Below are positions 52,532 to 61,241 of a stretch of 64,000 bases of DNA, one piece after another. The first letter of the stretch is position 1; each line of letters starts with the position of its first letter. Below the pieces are notes generated by a model, which was given only the letters and a program-made list of their open reading frames with translations, did no database searches and was not told the DNA's origin. Location: positions 62,001-126,000 of the forward strand of contig CAVPOY010000043.1 in the NCBI GenBank assembly GCA_963707135.1. The letters run 5' to 3'. The translations under genes and the position numbers were made by a program. Source of the stretch: JBGSTR01 sp963707135 (GTDB lineage: Bacteria; Pseudomonadota; Gammaproteobacteria; Chromatiales; Chromatiaceae).

Positions 52532-53374
52532 TCAGCGCCGCTGCCCGGTTGCCGGCCGTTTGTTTTCGGGCGCCCCGCGGCGGGGTTGCTGCCGCATCGA
52601 GAGTCCGGCCACGATCACCGCCAGTGAGACGACGGCGACGATCAGGGTCGCGAGCGCGTTGATCTGCGGCGACACACCCATGCGTACGCTCGAGTAGACG
52701 ACCATCGGCAGCGTTGTCGCGCCGGGTCCGGCGACGAAGCTCGCTATCACCAGGTCGTCGAGCGACAGCGTGAACGCCAGCAGCCAGCCGGAGAGCAGGG
52801 CGGGCGCCATCAGCGGCAGCGTGATGCGCAGGTAGACGCCCAGCGGGCGTGCACCCAGGTCCATCGCCGCCTCCTCCAGTGAGCGGTCCATCTGGGAGAG
52901 TCGCGCCCTTACCACGACGGCCACGTAGGCCATGCTGAAGGTGATGTGCGCGATGGTGATGGTCGTGAACCCGCGTCCCGGCGGCCATCCGGTCAATTGC
53001 TCCATGGCGACGAACAGCAGCAGCAGCGACAGGCCGATGATGACGTCGGGCATAACCAGCGGTGCGGTCAGCAGCAGCTCGAAGCCCGCTCGTCCGCGAA
53101 ATCGGGCGTGACGCACCAGGGCGTTGGCCGCGAGGGTCCCCAACAGCACCGCAAAGGTGGCATTCACGGCGGCGATGCGGACGCTGAGCCAGGCCGCGTC
53201 GATCAGCTGCCGGTTCCTAAACAGCTCGCCGTACCATTTGGTCGAGAAACCCGACCAGACCGTGACCAGCCTTGACTCGTTGAAGGAGTACAGCACCAGG
53301 AGCAGCACCGGCACGTAGAGGAATGCGTAGCCGAAAATGAGGATCCCGTAGAGGGGCCAGCCGCGGCGACTCAC
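52532..53374 (-). CDS. potI: Polyamine ABC transporter permease PotI/PotC
   Basis: Second inner-membrane permease of a putrescine/spermidine importer. The 280-residue protein has six predicted helices, the typical start GILIFGYAFLYVPVLLLVLYSFN, and the EAA loop EEAAMDLGARPLGVYLRITLPL that contacts the ATPase. The GTG at 53374 overlaps the potH stop (GTGA); longer in-frame starts read through potH in another frame and are rejected. Last gene of potFGHI. Confidence 0.94.
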   Translation of the reverse strand: MSRRGWPLYGILIFGYAFLYVPVLLLVLYSFNESRLVTVWSGFSTKWYGELFRNRQLIDAAWLSVRIAAVNATFAVLLGTLAANALVRHARFRGRAGFELLLTAPLVMPDVIIGLSLLLLFVAMEQLTGWPPGRGFTTITIAHITFSMAYVAVVVRARLSQMDRSLEEAAMDLGARPLGVYLRITLPLMAPALLSGWLLAFTLSLDDLVIASFVAGPGATTLPMVVYSSVRMGVSPQINALATLIVAVVSLAVIVAGLSMRQQPRRGAPENKRPATGQRR

Positions 53375-54291
53375 GTCGGTCCGTCCTCGACGCGCTGCTG
53401 GATCCGCTGCATCAGCACGAACGGGATCACGAGAAGGCCGAGCAGCACGGTCGCGAGGGCTGAGGCCAGCGGCCAGTCCGTGTTGGAAAAGAACTCGGTC
53501 CAGAGCATCCGGCCGACCATCAGGCTCTGGGGCCCACCCAGGAGGTCGGGAATCACGAACTCGCCGACAGTCGGGATGAACACCAACATGCTTCCCGCGA
53601 GGATCCCGGGTAGCGACAGAGGCAATGTGACCTTTAGGAAGGCCTCGAACGGTCGGGCCCCCAGGTCGGCCGCTGCCTCCAGGAGGCCGAGGTCGAGCCG
53701 GGTCAGGTTTGCGTACAGCGGTAGGATCATGAACGGCAGATAGGAGTAGACGATGCCGATGTAGACCGCCAACGGCGTGTGCAGGATCTCCAGAGGCTGG
53801 TCGATCAGCCCCACGGTCATCAGAAAATTGTTCATCAGTCCGTTGGACTTCAGGATGCCGATCCACGCGTAGACTCGTATCAGGAACGAGGTCCAAAACG
53901 GGAGGACGATCAGCATCAACAGCAGGACCCGCCGGCGTTCCGGCGCCGTGGCGATGGCATAGGCCATCGGGTAGCCGATCAGCAGACAGAGCAGGGTGCA
54001 GACGAACGCGACCCAGAGCGAGTTGAGAAACGCGGTGAGGTATAGCTCGTCCTGCCAGACCAGCTGATAGTTCCGGAGATTGAGCTGGATCTGGAGCACC
54101 CCATCCTCGACCCACTGCCAGAGCGCCGAATACGGCGGCTGGGCCAGCGTAGGCTCGGCGACGCTGATCTGCAGGACGATGACGAAAGGGAGCAGGAAGA
54201 ACAGCCCAAGCCAAAGGTACGGGACCCCGATATTGGTCAGGCGGCTGAGGCGACGCGAGCTCGGATCTCGTTCTGACGCTGGACTTGCCAT
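53371..54291 (-). CDS. potH: Polyamine ABC transporter permease PotH/PotB
   Basis: First permease of the polyamine importer. The 306-residue protein has six membrane helices, the family start PYLWLGLFFLLPFVIVLQIS, FWTSFLIRVYAWIGIL and the EAA loop EAAADLGARPFEAFLKVTLPL. It lies 7 bp after potG and overlaps potI by four bases, fixing the order potF-potG-potH-potI. Confidence 0.95.
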   Translation of the reverse strand: MASPASERDPSSRRLSRLTNIGVPYLWLGLFFLLPFVIVLQISVAEPTLAQPPYSALWQWVEDGVLQIQLNLRNYQLVWQDELYLTAFLNSLWVAFVCTLLCLLIGYPMAYAIATAPERRRVLLLMLIVLPFWTSFLIRVYAWIGILKSNGLMNNFLMTVGLIDQPLEILHTPLAVYIGIVYSYLPFMILPLYANLTRLDLGLLEAAADLGARPFEAFLKVTLPLSLPGILAGSMLVFIPTVGEFVIPDLLGGPQSLMVGRMLWTEFFSNTDWPLASALATVLLGLLVIPFVLMQRIQQRVEDGPT

Positions 54292-54298
54292 CTGCCCG

Positions 54299-55435
54299 CT
54301 AGTCGGTCAGCAGCACGCCGCTTTCGGGTGACCATTCCATTGCCACCTCCTGTCCCCAGGTCAGGGCCTGGCGGGTGAGCGGCTGCACGTTGGTCATTGT
54401 CATCTCGACCAGCTGACCGGGACCGACGCGGACCCGGTAGACCGAGACGTCGCCAAGGTAGGCGATGTCCTCGACGATTCCCCGGACCTGGTTGACGGCG
54501 TCCTCACGATAGTCGTCGCAGGGGCGCAGTTTCTCCGGGCGCACCGCGACCGCGACCGGCGTGCCCCGGGTCAGCGGATGGGGGCTGCGCATCCGGATCG
54601 GGCGGCCCAGGCGGGACTCGATCAGCGCATGGTCGCCGTCATACTTCACGACCTTGCCTTCGAACAGATTCACCGAACCGATGAACTGGGCCACGAACCG
54701 GCAGCTCGGGTACTCGTAGATCGCGGTCGGCACGTCCACCTGCATGATCCGGCCCTCGTCCATCACGGCGATGCGGGTGGACATGGTCATCGCCTCCTCC
54801 TGATCGTGGGTCACGGTCACGAAGGTGATGCCGAGCCGTTCCTGCAGGTTCACCAGCTCGAACTGGGTGTTCTCGCGCAACCGCTTGTCGAGCGCCCCCA
54901 GCGGCTCGTCCAGCAGAAGCAGCTTCGGAAGTCTGGCCAGGCTGCGCGCCAAGGCCACACGCTGCCGCTGTCCGCCGGAGAGTTGATCCGGCTTGCGCTT
55001 TCGCAGCGGCTCGATCTGCAGCAGATTCAGCATCTCGCCGACGCGCTCGGAACGCTCCCGGCGCGGCATCCGACCCTGCTTCAGTCCGAACTCGACGTTC
55101 TGCTCGACGCTCATGTGCGGAAACAGGGCGTAGGACTGGAACATCATGTTGACGGGCCGGGAATAGGGAGGGACGTCGGTCACGTCCGCGCCGTCGATAA
55201 AGATGCGCCCGGCGCTCGGTCGTTCGAGCCCGGCGAGCATCCGCAGCAGGGTCGACTTGCCGCAGCCTGAGCTGCCGAGCAGCGAGAAAAACTCCCCGCG
55301 GTAGATCTCCAGACTGACGTCGTCGACCGCGTAGACCTCGCCGAACCGCTTGGTGACCCGCTCGATCCGGACATAGGGCGCGGCCCTCGGGTCTTGCCAG
55401 GGCTCCAGCTCGGTCGGGTTCTCGGCGACGGCCAT
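54299..55435 (-). CDS. potG: Polyamine ABC transporter ATPase PotG/PotA
   Basis: Cytoplasmic ATPase of the polyamine importer. The 378-residue protein has the Walker A motif GSSGCGKST, Q-loop FQSYALFPHM, signature LSGGQRQRV, Walker B LLLLDEPLGALDK and the H-loop THDQEEA. A C-terminal TOBE domain (about residues 290-375) is present, as in PotA/PotG. It follows potF by 17 bp in the same transcript. Confidence 0.96.
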   Translation of the reverse strand: MAVAENPTELEPWQDPRAAPYVRIERVTKRFGEVYAVDDVSLEIYRGEFFSLLGSSGCGKSTLLRMLAGLERPSAGRIFIDGADVTDVPPYSRPVNMMFQSYALFPHMSVEQNVEFGLKQGRMPRRERSERVGEMLNLLQIEPLRKRKPDQLSGGQRQRVALARSLARLPKLLLLDEPLGALDKRLRENTQFELVNLQERLGITFVTVTHDQEEAMTMSTRIAVMDEGRIMQVDVPTAIYEYPSCRFVAQFIGSVNLFEGKVVKYDGDHALIESRLGRPIRMRSPHPLTRGTPVAVAVRPEKLRPCDDYREDAVNQVRGIVEDIAYLGDVSVYRVRVGPGQLVEMTMTNVQPLTRQALTWGQEVAMEWSPESGVLLTD

Positions 55436-55452
55436 CCGGTCTCGCGTGAGGC

Positions 55453-56556
55453 TCAGTGCCCCGCCTTCAGCCGCGTGAACAAGCGGTTGAGGTTGCGGAT
55501 CTCCCGGTCGGTGCGCTCGGATGGTACGAACAGGCGCTCCTTGACCTCCGGCGACGGGTAGACGCCGGGGTCCTTGCGCAGCGACTCGTCCAGCAATGCC
55601 TCCGACGCCGGATTCGGGTTCGCGTAGAGGATGTAATTGGAGGCGGCGGCGATCACCGCCGGATCAAGCAAGTAGGCGATGAAGCCATGCGCGGCGTCCG
55701 GACTCGGCGCGTCTTTCGGGATCGCCACCACGTCGGTCCAGAGCGCGGCGCCCTCGCGCGGGATCAGGTAGGCGATCTCGACCTGGTTACCGGCCTCCTC
55801 GGCCCGGGTCCGGGCCTGCAGCACGTCGCCCGAGTAGCCTTGCGCGACGCACAGGTCTCCATTGGCCAGGTCGCTCTGGTACTGGGAGGAGTGAAAATAG
55901 CGAATGTGCGGATGGACCGCCTTGACCAGCTTCGAAGCGGCTTCCAGATCGGCCGCCACCTGGCTGTTCGGGTCCTTGCCAAGGTAGGCCAGGGCCGCCG
56001 AGTATACCTCCGTGGCGTCGTCGAGCAGGCTGATGCCGCAACCGGCGAGCTTCGACGCCTTGTCCGGGTCGAACACCAGCGCCCAGGTGTCGAGCTCGGC
56101 AGTGTCGCCCAGGGCCGCCTTGACCTTGGCGAGGTTGATCCCGAGACCGGATGTGCCCCACATGTAAGGCACCAGATGGGCATTCCCAGGGTCTATGGCA
56201 GCCAGGCTTGCCATGATTGCCGGGTCCAGCTTGTCTAGGCCGGGCAGTTTGGACTTGTCGAGCGGCAGGTAGAGCCCGGCCTTGACGTGGCGGGCGCCGA
56301 ACGGGCGGGCGGTCGGGAAGACCAGGTCGTAGCCGCTGCTGCCGGCGAACAGCTTGGCCTCGAGGACCTCATTGGAGTCGTAGACGTCCAGGACCGCTCG
56401 GATGCCGGTGCGCTCCTCGAACGTCGAGAGCGTATCCTCGGCGAAATAGTCGTTCCAGTTGTAGATGTGGACCTTGTCTTGCGCCAATGCGCCGGCTGCC
56501 AGGCCCGGCAGCGCCCCCAAAACGAACAGGCGCAGGATCGCGAGTGGGTTATGCAC
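55453..56556 (-). CDS. potF: Polyamine-binding periplasmic protein PotF/PotD
   Basis: Periplasmic receptor that captures putrescine or spermidine for the ABC importer. The 367-residue protein has a signal peptide (about residues 1-25, ending ALA) and the family start VHIYNWNDYFAEDTLSTFEERTG. The ligand-pocket segments YDLVFPT, MWGTSGLGIN and LWTDVVAIPKDAPSPDAAHGFI follow. First gene of potFGHI. Whether it prefers putrescine (PotF) or spermidine (PotD) cannot be settled from the sequence. Confidence 0.94.
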   Translation of the reverse strand: MHNPLAILRLFVLGALPGLAAGALAQDKVHIYNWNDYFAEDTLSTFEERTGIRAVLDVYDSNEVLEAKLFAGSSGYDLVFPTARPFGARHVKAGLYLPLDKSKLPGLDKLDPAIMASLAAIDPGNAHLVPYMWGTSGLGINLAKVKAALGDTAELDTWALVFDPDKASKLAGCGISLLDDATEVYSAALAYLGKDPNSQVAADLEAASKLVKAVHPHIRYFHSSQYQSDLANGDLCVAQGYSGDVLQARTRAEEAGNQVEIAYLIPREGAALWTDVVAIPKDAPSPDAAHGFIAYLLDPAVIAAASNYILYANPNPASEALLDESLRKDPGVYPSPEVKERLFVPSERTDREIRNLNRLFTRLKAGH

Positions 56557-56788
56557 GGGTTGGGAACCCTCTTGTTTGGGGCAGAACGGGTCGCACCGCC
56601 GTAAAGCGGCGACGCGAAAAACACTCGATCCTACCCGAAGCTCGGCATGGTTAGTAACAGTTTCTGGCGCGTAAGCCCTGACCCTTACCCCTGACCGGCC
56701 GAGGCGAAGGCGCTAAACTACCGCCTTCTGGACAGGGCGGGCGAATGCACCCCGCCGCGACCACTCATAGGGCCCCGGGATTGCACCG

Positions 56789-58387
56789 ATGATTTCCGTT
56801 CTTGATTACGGCGCCGGCAATGTCCGAAGCCTGCGCAATGCGATCGAGGCCCTTGGGTTCGCGCTGACCGATATCGAGCGCCCCGAGGATATCCTGAAGG
56901 CCGAGCGGCTGATCTTTCCCGGCGTCGGCGCCTTCGGGGCGGCGATGCAGCGACTGCACCGGCTGGGGTACGCGGAGCCGCTGAAGGCCTACCTCTCGGC
57001 CGGCCGGCCTTATCTCGGGATCTGCATCGGGCTGCAGACCCTCTTCGAGGGGAGCGACGAGTCGCCCGGCGTACCCGGGTTCGGCCTCATCCCGGGCCGC
57101 ATACGACGATTCGACGGAGCCGGGCTCGCGGTTCCGCACATGGGTTGGAATGGGGTACGGATCGAAGGGGACTCCCCGCTGCTCGCCGACTACGCGGGCG
57201 AGAAGCTGTACTTCGTGCACTCCTACCACGCGGACCCGGGTCCGGAGAATGCGGACTGGGAGCTCGCGCTCACCGACTACGGCAAGCCCTTCCTGAGCGC
57301 GGTGCAAAAGGGGCGGGTCGCCGCGGTGCAGTTCCACCCCGAGAAGAGCGGCGCGGCGGGGCTCGGGTTGCTGCGGCGCTTTCTGTCCGGAGACGAGGGC
57401 CCGTCGGCGCCGATATCGGGCGGGTTCAGGGACCGGGCCGGCGGCACCACCCGCTTGGCGAAGCGCATCATCGCCTGTCTCGATGTCCGCACGAACGATG
57501 CCGGCGATTTGGTGGTCACCAAGGGCGATCAGTACGACGTCCGCGAGGCCGGTGAGGTGCGCAACCTCGGCAAGCCCGTGGAGCTCGCGCAGCGTTACTA
57601 CGAGGAGGGGGCCGACGAGATCACCTTTCTGAACATCACGGCGTTCCGGGACTTTCCGCTCGCAGATCAGCCGATGCTGGAGGTGCTCAGGCGCACCTCC
57701 GAGCGGGTGTTCGTGCCCCTGACCATCGGCGGCGGCATTCGCGCGTTCACCGACGCCAACGGCCGGTATTACTCGGCTCTCGATGTGGCCGACGAGTACT
57801 TCCGATCCGGGGCCGACAAGATCTCGATCGGCTCGGACGCCGTTCAAACGGTCGAGCAATATAGGGCGCGGGGCGCCAAGGACGGCACCAGCTCCATCGA
57901 GCAGATCGCCGAGGTCTACGGCAACCAGGCCGTGGTCATCTCGATAGACCCCCGACGCGTTTATGTCGGGTCCCCGGGCGACACAGGGCGTCCGGTGATC
58001 GAGACGGCCTGGCCGGGACCGAACGGGGAGCGTTTCTGCTGGTTCCAGTGCACGGTCAAGGGCGGGCGCGAGGGCCGCGACCTGGATGCCGTCGAGCTGG
58101 CGCGCGCCTGCGAGGAACTGGGCGCGGGCGAGATCCTGCTGAACTCCATCGATCGCGACGGCACCGGCGCCGGCTTCGATCTGGAGCTGATCGGGGCCGT
58201 CAGGGCAGCGGTCGGCATTCCGGTGATCGCCTCGAGCGGCGCCGGGCGGGTCGAGCATTTTGCGGAGGTCTTCGCGGCGACCGGCGTCGAGGCCGCGCTG
58301 GCCGCGGGTATTTTTCACCGCCGCGAGGTGCCGATCGGAGCGGTAAAGACACACCTGCGGGATCAAGGTATCGAGACCAGGGTCTAA
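56789..58387 (+). CDS. Bifunctional imidazole glycerol phosphate synthase (HisH-HisF fusion)
   Basis: Histidine biosynthesis enzyme making imidazole glycerol phosphate and AICAR. The 532-residue protein joins a class I glutamine amidotransferase (about 1-205; C79 in GICIGLQT, H183 and E185 in QFHPEKS) to a cyclase barrel (about 225-532; D232 in ACLDVR, second Asp in NSIDRDGTG). Most bacteria use separate HisH and HisF. Here the cyclase has the long insertions of the eukaryotic HIS7 type: TKGDQYDVREAGEVRNLGKP, SALDVADEYFRSGADK and WPGPNGERFCWFQC. It stands outside any his operon. Confidence 0.93.
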   Translation: MISVLDYGAGNVRSLRNAIEALGFALTDIERPEDILKAERLIFPGVGAFGAAMQRLHRLGYAEPLKAYLSAGRPYLGICIGLQTLFEGSDESPGVPGFGLIPGRIRRFDGAGLAVPHMGWNGVRIEGDSPLLADYAGEKLYFVHSYHADPGPENADWELALTDYGKPFLSAVQKGRVAAVQFHPEKSGAAGLGLLRRFLSGDEGPSAPISGGFRDRAGGTTRLAKRIIACLDVRTNDAGDLVVTKGDQYDVREAGEVRNLGKPVELAQRYYEEGADEITFLNITAFRDFPLADQPMLEVLRRTSERVFVPLTIGGGIRAFTDANGRYYSALDVADEYFRSGADKISIGSDAVQTVEQYRARGAKDGTSSIEQIAEVYGNQAVVISIDPRRVYVGSPGDTGRPVIETAWPGPNGERFCWFQCTVKGGREGRDLDAVELARACEELGAGEILLNSIDRDGTGAGFDLELIGAVRAAVGIPVIASSGAGRVEHFAEVFAATGVEAALAAGIFHRREVPIGAVKTHLRDQGIETRV

Positions 58388-58474
58388 TCCGGCGCCGGGG
58401 CGTGGGGCTGGGAGTGAAACCTGGTCTGCTCAGCCCCAAATTCGAGCAAGCCCTCTCAAGTCAAATCACCTCGA

Positions 58475-59359
58475 ATGAAGCGGCTTTACCCGACCGTCAA
58501 GGCGCTCGCCCTGGTGCCGGTTCTCACCCTGGCCCTGGCCGGCTGCGCGTCCATTGGCGGGGCCGGTAGAGCGGTCGGGGCTGGCGCCCCCGCAACCGAG
58601 TTGAACCGCGACGCCCTGCTGTCCGTCATCGCCGACTGTCATCTGCTGCGGGTCGGACAGACCGTCGACGTCGAGGTCACGGACGCCTCGGTGATCGCTG
58701 CGCTCGACAAGTACGGCATCGAGATGGAAGAGGTCGTCGCGCGCTCCAACCAGCGCGTCCGGGGCTACCTGGCCAAGCGCGCCCCTGGGGACGAATTCGT
58801 CCGTCAGACGTCGGAGGCCTGCCAGCGCCTGTCGTTGTTGACCGGCGTGGCGCCGGCCCTGGTCCGATTCGAGCCCACCGGCAGACTCCGCACCACCTGG
58901 CTGCGGGTGGACGGGGCGGAGATCACCGACGGCTTCGCGGAGCGGACCATCGCCGCGCTCCGCAAGACCAAGGCCGTCGGGCTCGTGATCAACAGCCCCG
59001 GGGGATCGGTCTTCGAGGCCCGCCGGCTCGGGCGCTACCTGCGCTCGAACGGCCTTCGCTCGGCCGTGGACGGCGCCTGCACGTCGGCCTGCATCGATGT
59101 GCTGGCCGGGGGGGCGGAGCGGTACGCGACCCGACGGGCCAGGCTGGGCATCCATCAGAGCAAGGTCCCGACCGAGTACAGCAGTCACGAAGGGGGGCAG
59201 CTCTACGTCGCCGACTCCTTTCGGTACCTGCGCGAGATGGGCGTGGACGCGGACGTCGCCATCGTCGCGGCCACGGTACCGAACGACAAGATCCTGTTGA
59301 TTCCGCTCCGCGACGCCCTCGAGACCGGGCTGGTGACCGCCGTCGTCGATTCGCTTTAA
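58475..59359 (+). CDS. ClpP-like serine protease family lipoprotein
   Basis: Periplasmic lipoprotein of 294 residues with lipobox LALAG-C24. The C-terminal part (about residues 140-290) has a ClpP/crotonase-like fold: INSPGGSVFEARRLGRYLR, then the putative nucleophile segment DGACTSACIDVLAGGAE and LGIHQSKVP, where the His of the catalytic pair may lie. This matches a poorly characterised family of predicted periplasmic ClpP-like proteins (COG3904-like). Activity is unproven. It starts 87 bp after the HisH-HisF fusion gene. The N-terminal region has no recognisable domain. Confidence 0.8.
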   Translation: MKRLYPTVKALALVPVLTLALAGCASIGGAGRAVGAGAPATELNRDALLSVIADCHLLRVGQTVDVEVTDASVIAALDKYGIEMEEVVARSNQRVRGYLAKRAPGDEFVRQTSEACQRLSLLTGVAPALVRFEPTGRLRTTWLRVDGAEITDGFAERTIAALRKTKAVGLVINSPGGSVFEARRLGRYLRSNGLRSAVDGACTSACIDVLAGGAERYATRRARLGIHQSKVPTEYSSHEGGQLYVADSFRYLREMGVDADVAIVAATVPNDKILLIPLRDALETGLVTAVVDSL

Positions 59360-59453
59360 CCGTCGGGTCTCATGGGAGGTCCGGTTGCTCCAGCGCCGTT
59401 TGACTCCGAATCTCGAATCCGAACCTCAACCTACCTCGGGAAGCTGCACGCTA

Positions 59454-60620
59454 ATGGAAATAGGCCCGCGAGAGATCGTCACCCCGTTCCGCCCGATCCC
59501 GTTGGACGTGCCGGAGGGCATGAAACCCAACGAGTTCTTCAACAGCACCGAGAACCTGAACGACCTGGTCGAGAACAACGGCCTTCTGGTCAACCCGGAA
59601 GGGCTGCTGCTCTACCGCAAGGCGCTCGGGCACTCGTGCGAATTCGACTGCTCGATCATCTACAACACCTCGCAGAGCATCCTGAACCCGCTGGGCCGGC
59701 CGGTGCGGCGCACCCAGGTGCCGGAGCATGTCCGCCGGGTCTGGAACCGAATGAACCAGGTCCTGATCGGCTACATGATCGAGCGTTACCCGGACCCGAG
59801 CGAGGCCCTGGTCCTGGCCGGCGAGGCCAGCCTGGACGCGACCTGGCCCCTGACCTCGCCCGGGGTGCCGAGCATCCGGATGCTGCACAACCACTTCATC
59901 GTGTTCCCGATGGCCGGGCTGCGGGAGGCGGCGTTGGCCGACCCGGCAAACCCTAACCTGACCGACGGCGGCCAGCACAGCCTGTTCCAGGCCCACATGC
60001 GCGAGGTCTACCGCCGGTTCTTCGACGAGGCGCTCGATCTGCGGATCCTCAAGACCGTTCCCTCGCGGGAGTCGGAGATGCGGCTGACGGGGTACCCGGA
60101 AGGCCTGCCCTGCTGGGAGATCAGCGGCGGGGTCGGGGCCCTCGCCGATATTCGGTTCTGGCAGGAGTACGACGCCGTGCTGGAAGGATTCCTCGACTTC
60201 TACCGCACCTTCTTCTCGCAGGTCTCCACCCGCAACGCCCCGATGCTGGCGGACGTCTATTTCCCCCGGCAGGTGGAACAGGTGCTGCTGTTCGACAACG
60301 ACTTCCTGTCGACGGCGAAGAAGGTGCGCGATCGCTGTATCCGTGATCCCGCCTACGCCAACGCGCTGCGCTGGGAGCCCGCCTTCAAGCAGCTCATATT
60401 CAGGAACGAGGCCGGCAGACTCCTGGTCACCATCAGCCAGAACTCGGTCGGCAACGCCATCACCGAGCTGCTCGGCGTCGTCGTCAGGCGCGTCCCGGAC
60501 GCGCCGGCCTATGAGGCGTTCGAGCCGCGGCTTATCGAGCGGCTCCTAGAGGTGCGTCAGCGCCTGATCGATGCGGACCTCGGGGCAGGGATAGCAACGG
60601 CCCACTGGGATGCCGGCTGA
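59454..60620 (+). CDS. Unknown protein, 388 residues
   Basis: I do not recognise a family. The ATG at 59454 is chosen because the preceding open frame (from 59385) is Pro/Ser-rich and lacks a start with a ribosome site. The protein has no signal peptide or membrane helix and is well-behaved globular sequence. Notable are a Cys pair in HSCEFDCSIIYN, the HNHF motif in MLHNHFIVFP near residue 150 and Trp-rich helices (YRTFFSQVSTRN). It follows the ClpP-like lipoprotein by 94 bp in the same direction. A metal or cofactor site involving the His motif is speculative. Confidence 0.75.
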   Translation: MEIGPREIVTPFRPIPLDVPEGMKPNEFFNSTENLNDLVENNGLLVNPEGLLLYRKALGHSCEFDCSIIYNTSQSILNPLGRPVRRTQVPEHVRRVWNRMNQVLIGYMIERYPDPSEALVLAGEASLDATWPLTSPGVPSIRMLHNHFIVFPMAGLREAALADPANPNLTDGGQHSLFQAHMREVYRRFFDEALDLRILKTVPSRESEMRLTGYPEGLPCWEISGGVGALADIRFWQEYDAVLEGFLDFYRTFFSQVSTRNAPMLADVYFPRQVEQVLLFDNDFLSTAKKVRDRCIRDPAYANALRWEPAFKQLIFRNEAGRLLVTISQNSVGNAITELLGVVVRRVPDAPAYEAFEPRLIERLLEVRQRLIDADLGAGIATAHWDAG

Positions 60621-60702
60621 TTGGCCTTCGGTTAACGCTTGGAATAGGCTGGCTCAAGACCGCGCCACCGAATACCGACGCCTGAGTTAGACAGCCCGCC
60701 TC

Positions 60703-61188
60703 TCAACCGCGACGCTCGGCCTCGATGGCGGCGATGTCGATTTTTCTCATTTGCATCATCGCATCGAACGCGCGCTTGGCCGCATCGGGATCGGGGTCAG
60801 CAATCGCATTCGTCAGCGCGATCGGCGTTATCTGCCAGGACAACCCCCATTTGTCCTTACACCAGCCGCACGCGCTCGCCTGACCGCCATTGCCGACGAT
60901 CGCGTTCCAATAGCGATCCGTTTCGGCTTGGTCGGCGGTTGCCACCTGAAACGAAAACGCCTCATTGTGTGTGAACGCAGGCCCGTCGTTGAGGCCGAGG
61001 CACGGAATGCCCATTACCGTGAACTCCACGGTCAATACGTTCCCTTTCTTCCCCGACGGAAAGTCTCCCGGAGCGCGGTGCACAGCCCCTACGGACGAGT
61101 TGGGGAAGGTATCTGCGTAAAACCGTGCTGCATCTTCGGCGCTACCATCGTACCAAAGGCAAACCGTGTTCTTTGCAGGCGTTGTCAT
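60703..61188 (-). CDS. VOC-family protein (PhnB/glyoxalase-like)
   Basis: Small cytoplasmic protein of the vicinal oxygen chelate fold, 161 residues. It matches the group annotated as PhnB or 3-demethylubiquinone methyltransferase-like: the CLWYDGSAEDAARFYADTFPNS start, the GIPCLGLNDGPAFTHNEAFSFQV core, and GWCKDKWGLSWQITP near the C-terminus, ending in the MMQMRKIDIAAIE helix. Function is unknown for the group. The IS element begins about 54 bp upstream of its start, so its native promoter may be displaced. Confidence 0.92.
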   Translation of the reverse strand: MTTPAKNTVCLWYDGSAEDAARFYADTFPNSSVGAVHRAPGDFPSGKKGNVLTVEFTVMGIPCLGLNDGPAFTHNEAFSFQVATADQAETDRYWNAIVGNGGQASACGWCKDKWGLSWQITPIALTNAIADPDPDAAKRAFDAMMQMRKIDIAAIEAERRG

Positions 61189-61241
61189 GTCACTTCTTTA
61201 CCGAGATTGGAGACCGTACCATCCGGCGCGGGATTACTGTG

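Noticed and set aside
52532..54214. A 560-codon minus-strand frame starting inside potH
   Set aside because: Only the last 280 codons are PotI; the N-terminal half is potH read in the wrong frame. The GTGA overlap gives the true start.
56765..58366. A 533-codon minus-strand frame opposite the HisH-HisF fusion
   Set aside because: Shadow frame without domain features; the plus strand shows intact catalytic residues of both domains.
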